A DNA stretch of 64,000 bases, taken from contig CM043950.1 in the NCBI GenBank assembly GCA_014529385.2, positions 70,426,935-70,490,934 of the forward strand. The letters are read 5' to 3'. Origin of the DNA: Adiantum capillus-veneris. Its lineage: Eukaryota > Streptophyta > Polypodiopsida > Polypodiales > Pteridaceae. The position numbers and the translations under genes are program-made. Shown piece after piece: positions 56,858-64,000 of this stretch. The notes under the pieces are model-generated. The model saw only the letters and a program-made list of their open reading frames with translations. It ran no database searches and was not told the DNA's origin. Every line of letters begins with the position of its first letter. Within the stretch, counting starts at the first letter, position 1.

Positions 56858-57405
56858 CTCTCTAGGGGGAGTGAAAATAATTAGGTTAGGGTTCCTTATG
56901 TTTTTTTAATTGTGTTCAATAAGTGTTGGTACCTTTTCCCACTGATGTGCCTCTAGAAGGTGGATGCTTGGTGGTGACTATTGTGCAGTGTGTGATTACA
57001 TAAGGATGCCTTTGAAGGATAACGACAATGGATGTTTATATGTTACAACGGATGTTCTCCATTATATCAGGTGTACTACTTCCTTTTATCTGTGCTTCCA
57101 CATTTACATGTTTGCATCTTGTCATTTGAATTCTAGCAATGCATAAATTTATGTTGTGACATTGCCAATTTAGATGCTATAATTTTTTAAAACTTTAGTA
57201 CCTTGTTATTATTTTTGAGTTTGGTCTATTAGTTGGCTTTAAGTAGGTATCAGGACCTTAGGCTAAATTAGGCCACTTAATTGCTGACTTTAATTCCTAA
57301 ATAGTCTATTAATTGTAGTAACTTTAGTAATGTTTTAGGCTATGAGGATATAGTTCTCTCTAGCTTATTCCACCTAAGTGTGACTTGTGTTGTGGAAGTC
57401 CATGT
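56858..57405. other. AT-rich noncoding stretch
   Basis: No gene or element is recognised. Confidence 0.4.
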
Positions 57406-57409
57406 GTTA

Positions 57410-57518
57410 AGCTGGTATTGAGACCTCGAGTCTCTCGGCTAGTTTATGCTCAAGCTGGTATTTGAGACCGTGAGTCTCCCAGCTGCTGCTGGTATTTGAG
57501 ACCTCGAGTCCCCCAGCT
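57410..57518. repeat. three hairpin-forming direct repeats
   Basis: The unit AGCTGGTATTTGAGACC followed by NCGAGTCTCCCAGCT occurs at 57410-57440, 57453-57484 and 57488-57518. Each unit is itself palindromic (AGCTGG with CCAGCT outside, GAGAC with GTCTC inside), so each can fold into a stem. Copies differ by a few bases. Confidence 0.85.
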
Positions 57519-57760
57519 ACTTGTAGCAACTATGACAACAAAGAATTAAGTAGTGATTTTTTGCATTCCCAAGAGAAATATGAGTATGATTTAACATACC
57601 CAAGGTCTGAATTGCAAATAGAATGAGGAACCTTCTCACACCTATGATGGTTGCGTGTCAAGTTCCTCCACACATAGTTCTCCTCCGTCAAGTGAGGAAA
57701 TACAACGATGGAAGAAATATTCCATTGATGATGGGTACATACTCCATAAAGGGTTAGTAT

Positions 57761-57934
57761 GTGTACCAAAGAACAATGCCTATATGAATATCATGATAGT
57801 CCTAGGGCAGGGCACACAAAGATAGGGAAGACCTATTCCCTATCTTTGTGTACCAAAGGACGATGCCTATACGAATTTCATGATAGTCCTAGGGCAGGGC
57901 ACACAAAGATAGGGAAGATATTTTTCTTGGCCAA
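57761..57934 (+). repeat. 87-bp tandem duplication in E5 integrase with inverted junction
   Basis: GTGTACCAAAG at 57761 recurs at 57848 and the copies match for 87 bp (29 codons, in frame). The junction contains 16-bp inverted arms, 57814-57829 and 57836-57851, around the loop GACCTA. This would fold into a stable hairpin and suggests template switching. Confidence 0.9.
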
Positions 57935-58236
57935 GTTTACATAAGATGTTCAAAACTATGTTTTTGAATTGTCAACACTGTCAAATTAATAAGGTAGAGC
58001 ACCTCAAGGCAGGAAGTATTTTGTAAATACTAGAAATCCTTGAAGGCAAGTGGAAAATCTTTTCTATGGATTTTATTATTGGTTTACCACATTACAAATC
58101 ATGGAAATGATTCCATTTGAGTAGTGGTTGATAGATTTATCAAGATATGTTAGCTAACTTGAACCAAATCTATAGTTAAGAAACGAGCATGGCTATTCAT
58201 GGAACAACTCAATCGACTATATGGTTTGCCAAGCAA

Positions 58237-60247
58237 TGAGTTTTATCAAACCAGGAGCAAACTTTTTTGAGTAAACAAATGATGGAGCAAGTCATACACC
58301 TAAGAAAAAGATTAAATAAAAAAAATATGACTTGTCCACATGTTTACAAAAGGAAGACGATGAATTTAACATAATATTAGTTCATGCAAATACTTCCATT
58401 GAAAAGATGTTGAAGCTTCATGACATAAAAGACAATCCTCTAGCCTACCTTGTAGGGAGAGTAAAGACTACTTGTCATAACTAATATACATATTGACATT
58501 GAAGAGATTTCCTTGCATGATGACATGGGAGCAGTCTCTATAGGTATAGTAAAAACTACAAAATTCATTTTATATATAGCCCAATCTGCAATTTAATTTT
58601 GAGTGAAATATAAATTAATAATAGAAAATTACAACATTGATCTCAATGTTTTATCCCATTTATACACTTTTTTTGACATGTAGTGAAAGAGACATGGGAG
58701 TGACCTAAAATCCAGCAAGATATTATGTGTAAACCCATAGAGTGTTCATAGCTCTATGTTCATAATTATAATACTATTTGTGTGAGAAAAATTGATAGTC
58801 CTATTTATTATACTATTTGTGAGAGACAAATTGATCATTTTAATCTCATCCTTGATTTTGAAATGCCTAAAACTCCTAGAAATGACCATCGCACTTTAGC
58901 AAAAAATTTAAAAGTGGTTATCCATATATCTCATTATTGCATTAGAAACTCTGTTTGGGACCTAAAATGAAGTGAAAAGCTTAAAAATTTACACCAAAGT
59001 TAAATTCTTTAGGTGTTAGACTCACACGGTTTTGACCACACTATTGCATCCAAAATGCCAAAAAACCCTACACATGACTATCCATACTTGTCATTCTAAG
59101 ACTCGGAGAAGCCAAAAAAGGGCCCGCAACCTCTTGAGAGTGTTCTACGCTAATGTGAAACACTTTTGAGAGCTTTTGGATGGAATTTTACAATTTGGAC
59201 CACATCATTGCTTCTAGAATGACCCAAAATACTAAAAACAACTAACCATATGTCTCTACTATCAACATGTTTCTAGGGTTTTAAAGTATATTCGGATGGA
59301 ACGGTGTGGTAAAAATTGTCAAATTCCATCCCAAAAAAAAGCCTTTCACATCATCACAAAACACTTATGGGATGTTTCAAGTCGTTTTTTGTTCTGAACC
59401 TCGCCTTCGAGTGTCAAAATCGGACATATGGATAGTCATTTCTAGGGTTCTTAGTTATACTCACACAATGGTGTGGTCAAAATCATTGAAATTCAACTTC
59501 TAAAGAAATTTAGGCTGATGCAAAGACTTTATGAAGGTTTTCACTTTCATTTTGAATCCAAATCTTCATCTACAATGTCATAATAAGACATGGTTAGTTA
59601 ATTTCAAGGTTTTGGGACATCTTAAATGTAATGGTATACTTAGGATGATGCTCGCTCTCATATTTTCATCCCCTTAAAAATATTCAATAAATTGGTTTTA
59701 GATGTAAATATTTTAGGATGGATTTAGATCATTTTTTATGTCGAACATCTCCTCTCTATGTGATATATGAGGTACATGGATACTTCACTCTAAGTAAAAA
59801 CTATCAAATGTAGCTTTGGTTTCTAGTTCATACTTGTCTTTTATATATGTGTTCTTTTTATAAAACGATGGCACACTATCAAGAGATTGTTGTCTAGTGG
59901 TGTTTGTAGAAATGTTGATTTATCTTCCATCTTTTGAGAGGACACATTGTAAGATTTGGGTCAATAGCAATTTTGTGATGGAACTTCTTGAAAATAATTC
60001 TGCTTACAAAGGAATATTGACTTTGAAAACTCCTTGTTTTCAAGCCTCCCTTGTTTTCTCTCTTCATTGTCTTGTTAACACTTTTTGTAGCAACAATTGG
60101 GTCTTTCATATCTTCGTGTGTTTCAACCATGCTTTGTGTAATTATCGTTATCTCTTGCACGATGAAGTAATATCAAAATTTTGACGATCTTTACTCAAAA
60201 TTCTACTTTGCTAGCCTTTTTTGGCTCAAGTAATGGAGATCCTCTCA
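58237..60247. mobile_element. 2.0-kb insertion in E5 integrase (solo LTR or unknown element)
   Basis: It interrupts the integrase between GLP and its second catalytic Asp. The same bases CAAGCA occur at 58230-58235 and 60246-60251, and removing the insert with one copy rejoins the frame. If LTR-type, it starts TGAGTTTT (58237) and ends CTCTCA (60247) with AGCAA/AGCAT as a near 5-bp duplication. Inside it is AT-rich without ORFs, with short phrases related to ACTATCCATA in forward (about 58915, 59075, 59245) and inverted (about 59430, 59590, 59775) orientation at spacings of about 160-185 bp. Confidence 0.6.
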
Positions 60248-61120
60248 AGCATTATAGTTATTGATAGAGATCGGAAGTTCAAAAGCCATTTTTGGTGAAA
60301 GGTATTCGATCATTTGGGTACTCAATTGATCTTGAGAACATCTGATTTTCCAGATGTTGATGGTGAAACTGAACCAGTTAACCAAGTGTTAGATGATATG
60401 GTACGAGCACATGTGAGCAAAAAAGTAGACCAATTGGGAAGATTACTTGCCCATTTTGGAATTTGCTTATAATAGTGCTAAGCATCATGTGTCTACAAGG
60501 TTTAGGTTGTTCATGCTTACTTATGGCTATCAATCTAGTAATGGTGGGGTTGGCTATCAATCTAGTAATGGTTGGGTTGGCTACTTTTTACAATACCATG
60601 TGTCCATGCTTAAAGCTGCACGTCCAAATATTAGACAAGCTCAGGACCATTATCATAAATATTCAAATGAGAAACCTTATCCTTTAAGGTTGAAGGAAGG
60701 CAAAGAGGTTTTCCTCAATGTACCCGAATTGTCAGAAAGTTTGAAAGCGAGTCCTACACCCAAGTTGTCTCTTAGGTATCGTGAAAGTCTCCACATACTT
60801 CAGAAATTTGGCAAGGTTTCTTATAAATTAAAGCTTTCTTTGACATCTAGTTTTTCATGTAAATTGTTTACAAAAACGCTTATATCAGGGTGATAATGTA
60901 GTGGACCAAGAAATTTTTGTTGACTATATTGAACCACCAAATTTGCCTCATGAGCTAGATGTATTATGGATTCTCATGAATTACACACACGACATCGTGT
61001 ATGCCATGAAGTTCTTGTCAAGTGGAAAGATAAACATGTGGGGTGTCACTTGGAAAACGTTCATTCTCTTAAGAAGAGATTTTCTACCTTTGCTTTTTGA
61101 GGATGAGAGCACGTCAAAAA
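60246..61120 (+). pseudogene. E5 integrase C-terminal half and chromodomain
   Basis: DRDRKFKSHFW and NQVLDDM belong to the core; 60447-60893 gives LEFAYNSAKHHVSTRF, RQAQDHYHKYSNEKPYPLRL and GKVSYKLKL. A direct duplication of GGCTATCAATCTAGTAATGG (60525 and 60552, 27 bp apart) adds nine residues. The last frame, 60901-61152, holds the chromodomain start (DYIEPPNLPHELDVLWIL), and a neighbouring frame FLVKWKDK. Confidence 0.7.
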
Positions 61121-61141
61121 GGGGGGGGGGGGGGAGGGGGG
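61121..61141 (+). promoter_or_regulatory. G-rich polypurine tract of E5
   Basis: AAAAA, 14 G, A and six G directly precede the TG of an LTR at 61142, exactly where the plus-strand primer site is expected. The length of the G run is unusual. Confidence 0.6.
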
Positions 61142-61386
61142 TGTCAAGATAAGGATTTTGACGGTCCCTAGGATAGGGTTCTAGGGGCTAGAATAATGCT
61201 ATGGCAAGAGTCTTTAGGCAAGGCCTAAAGATTACTCTTAAAGGTTAAGCTAAAGGAGTAGTTTGAGCGGGGAAAGTGGTCCTAAAAAATAGGAACTAGG
61301 GACCCTATCTAAGAAGGATTTGTTGAGAAACACGTCTATGGCGGATACAGATGCCGATAGGCATGGGAGAGAGGAAGCGTGCAAAA

Positions 61387-61418
<32 letters not shown>

Positions 61419-62750
61419 CAATAAAAATGCAATATTTATTATCTTAAGGCTTCTAAATATATACAGAAGAAAGGCTAACTATATACACCAACCCTTTTAC
61501 CATGCATGTACCAAACACAAAAGGTGGTATGCATTTGTTCTCTACCACAATAGTGTTTCCTGTGGGCTCGGGGGATTCACTCTATATACAAAATGGGACG
61601 CCACCTACGCGCGAACAACTTTGATAAAACTCTTATATATGAATCATATTAAGGAATATGACCCCCCTTTATACGCTTATATGACAATCAATGCAGAAAA
61701 CTATCATACCCCTATCTTACATATAAAATTTAGGTTTCAAATGATCTAATTAAGTAAAAGTAGGCAAAGAGCGTGTAGCATAATGATTGGCAACATACTA
61801 AGGAGCCACTTCTGTTGATAACAAGATGTACCCTTAATGTGCCTTATTTTGAATTTCAAACTACACGCCCGTTAAGCATGCACTCTAGCTACTCGTCCAA
61901 TTTTGACCCATCTAAATTACTCAAGAAACAGGGTTATAAAGTTGTGTTAGGTTCTCTATGTAAATTTTCATCTAGACAAACTCTTTATAGATTTTATCCC
62001 TCAACAAATGAACTATAATCACAAAACAAGTAATTGATACGAAGCAATGTTAGTTCTTGCATGTATCTTTGTAGCTATTGACTCACAAGTTTGAGGACAA
62101 ACTCTTTTGGAAAGCCATGATTTTGAAACACAAAAACTTTCTCTCATTTTCCCCTTACTTTTGCCACACCTCCCCATACACATGATATTCCTTCCTTTAT
62201 TTCTAAGCTTGGGAGATAAATTATTGGGGTCCCGCCCCTAACTTATATGCTTATGTAACTTGTAAACCCTCTCCCTCCCCTGCACTTATGTGGTGCAATA
62301 AGTTTTCCATGGTGAATCCCCCGTGCCTACCGGTTGACCACGACAACATGGGCTTGATCCCAACACTATAAAGCTACTAGCATTACAAATTCCTTCAAAT
62401 TGAGTGTAGAAATCAATGATCACTTCTTAGTCCATCTGCACGCGGATGAAAAGCAAAGGGTTGTCCTCATGTTCTCAAAAATGCCTTTTGAAATCATTGA
62501 TTTTCATCAGTCCTACGAGGTTTTGGCTAATTATTTCTACAAAAATTGTCTTCATTACCGCCTTCAAACCCAAAAAACAAAACATATTATTTCTACAAAA
62601 ATCATCATTGTTACCGCGTTCAAACCAAGTTAACAAAGCATATGTAGTGCATTAGCATTCTCAATCAGTTGAGACTTGTTTGACATGGATAATCCCTTAC
62701 CTCCTTTGGCAAACAACAACAACACGTTTCCAACTGCTCAAACAAAGACT
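61142..62750 (+). repeat. E5 3' LTR (end not determined)
   Basis: Starts TGTCAAGATAAGGATTTTGA. It contains a GA microsatellite at 61389-61418, an AATAAA at 61423, and AT-rich sequence. No second copy is in the window, so the right end is unknown; the coordinate given is approximate. Confidence 0.45.
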
Positions 62751-63500
62751 TGTTGATATGAGGTGAGTGGCAGCACGACATCCCAACACTTTTTATTGTA
62801 TTCCTTGCAGTTAATAGATCCAACTTACGCAATTGGGTCATAACATCTACTTAAAAAATAATGGTCAGTCACACAGTCAAAAACACCTCTTTGACCTCCA
62901 CCCATGTGGTAGGAGCTTTGTTCTTTACGAGTAGAGAGGTCCACCACTGTAATTCTTTACCTTTATTTATGGCTACCTCTGCATCAAAGCCACTGCCATG
63001 TCTGTGTACATAACCACTAGGTCATCATCTTGTGCTGCATCATTAGGCTCAAAGCCCTCCTGCCCTTAATTATTCTATGTGGCAATGCTATGCATCGAGT
63101 TTTGGTCAGTGCCTACGCATTGAGTTACCCTCTTAGATTCATAGAGTGGCTTTCCACGTATGCGGAACTTCAAAACTCCCGTACGTGAGTGATTCATATT
63201 GGAAGTGAATGGCTATCCACACTCATTTGTGGGCAGTTCTTGTATATCAACTTCCGTGGCTCTACACAACACCCAAGAGAATATGCAAACTTTTCAAGCT
63301 TTGCCAAGATGGAGAGACCCTCCTTTATCTCCCAAAAAATCTCTGCAGCTGCACTCAAAAGTACCCTCTACGCATGAGGCTGGGACGCCAAACACACGTA
63401 ATGCAACAAGCTGTAGACAAGTCAACATCTGGAATGTTAAGCCTGCAAGCCAATGATATTTATCCACGTCAGCACACGGAATCCTCCCACATCAACATCA
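62750..63500. other. intergenic stretch
   Basis: No gene is recognised. Overlapping plus-strand frames at 63189-63511 are unlike known proteins. Confidence 0.4.
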
Positions 63501-63510
63501 GCTCTGGGTA

Positions 63511-63614
63511 GGGAATGGCCCTGGAGTGGCCTTTCCCCGTAATGGAACGACCCCTGGTGATCGGTGGGAGCCGTGAGCCATGGGGAGTTCCATTGCAGGG
63601 GAAAGGCCATTCCC
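63511..63614. repeat. GC-rich imperfect inverted repeat
   Basis: Arms GGCCTTTCCCCGTAATGGAA (63528-63548) and its near-complement ending at 63608 flank a 38-nt centre. An outer pair GGGAATGGCC (63511-63520) and GGCCATTCCC (63605-63614) also match. It could be a small MITE or the end of a foldback element. Confidence 0.6.
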
Positions 63615-63797
63615 TCTCGTCAAGCATCTAGGGGAGGGGGCCCAACAGGTGTCATCTGAATGCAAGCTGGACAGTTGATACAGATTCCACATCTTTCGAG
63701 TTGAGGTGGCAGGCGGCTCGTCCTAGATATCGGACTCTCTGCCGACGTGGCAGGGAGGTCTGTTTACTGGCAACTGGCTCCTTTTGAAAAGGATAAC

Positions 63798-63798
<1 letters not shown>

Positions 63799-63838
<40 letters not shown>
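63799..63838. repeat. 40-nt C homopolymer
   Basis: Forty C in a row; other tracts in the window are 19-25 nt. The length as assembled may not be exact. Confidence 0.9.
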
Positions 63839-63840
<2 letters not shown>

Positions 63841-63876
63841 TAAACGCCATGTTCGTTTGAACACGGGTTGGGAACA

Positions 63877-63950
63877 GACCCTGGTGGCTATGCTAGTGGT
63901 TGAGCATCAACCTCTCATCGCGGGCGCCTAAGTTCAAACCTCACTAGTGT
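63877..63950 (+). repeat. tRNA-like (SINE) module
   Basis: CTATGCTAGTGGTTGAGC at about 63887-63904 is A-box/D-arm-like, and AAGTTCAAACCTC at about 63930-63942 is a B box, with spacing near that of a tRNA. The window ends soon after, so the SINE body cannot be checked. Confidence 0.4.
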
Positions 63951-64000
63951 TCAATTGCATTTTTGGATTGAGCATTTGGCCTTTTGTGCAAACCAAGGCG

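Larger units (their letters stand above)
57600..61141 (+). mobile_element. decayed chromovirus E5 (integrase and chromodomain), split by a 2-kb insertion
   Basis: Integrase N-part at 57690-58236 (KYSIDDGYILHKGLVCVPK, HDSPRAGHTKIGK, IFSMDFIIGLPHYKSW, VVVDRFIK, RLYGLP). It resumes at 60246 (VIDRDRKFKSHFW, EPVNQVLDDM, YLPILEFAYNSAKHHVS) and ends with integrase C-terminus and chromodomain at about 60900-61120. The G-rich tract at 61121-61141 is the polypurine tract, and TGTCAAGATAAGG at 61142 is the LTR start. Stops and shifts are frequent. Confidence 0.75.

Noticed and set aside
57410-57518. CRISPR-like array
   Set aside because: Repeat spacing is irregular, spacers are 3-12 bp, and the genome is eukaryotic.
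63877-63950. Functional tRNA gene
   Set aside because: A and B boxes are tRNA-like but the acceptor and anticodon stems do not pair.

Overview
The window is nuclear DNA of a land plant. The evidence is a spliced NUP98-type nucleoporin gene, plant-type Ty3/gypsy chromoviruses and Ty1/copia elements primed by initiator tRNA-Met, a HIPP-type metal-binding exon and a small 2S-albumin-like secreted protein. The repeat density and the many long G/C homopolymers and CA/GA microsatellites suggest a large genome. A fern or other seed-free plant is a guess from general style; no marker here fixes the lineage.

Layout. 1-6.2 kb (minus): unrecognised and degenerate sequence, including acidic or Trp-rich reading frames downstream of a minus-strand Ty3/gypsy integrase (6.2-7.5 kb). 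7.55-10.2 kb (plus): a decayed gypsy gag-protease-RT-RNase H. 10.3-10.8 kb: a broken Lys/Glu-rich frame. 10.9-11.6 kb: a LINE reverse-transcriptase fragment. 13.9-21.2 kb (minus): NUP98, the one clearly intact host gene, 11 coding exons that join without a break into 964 codons. 22.0-45.6 kb: a four-level nest of retrotransposons. 47.3-48.2 kb (minus): a 2S-albumin-like gene with a TATA box and a duplicated palindromic upstream module. 48.8-49.0 kb: an orphan HIPP exon. 49.9-51.9 kb: an integrase tail and an inverted LTR related to the nest. 51.9-55.9 kb: another decayed gypsy gag/RT with a misplaced protease-like segment and a 42-bp hairpin. 57.4-61.1 kb: a decayed chromovirus integrase/chromodomain split by a 2.0-kb insertion, followed by a G-rich polypurine tract and an LTR start. 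61.1-64.0 kb: LTR-like and noncoding sequence, a GC-rich inverted repeat, a 40-nt C tract and a SINE-like tRNA module.

The nest is the most informative structure. E0, a decayed gypsy integrase, was hit by chromovirus E1 (target duplication CATGG). E1 was hit by a related chromovirus E2 (CTTAA). E2 was hit by copia element E3 (GTCGT). In each case removing the insert and one duplication rejoins the interrupted sequence, so the insertion order can be read directly. All elements carry stops or frameshifts and none looks autonomous.
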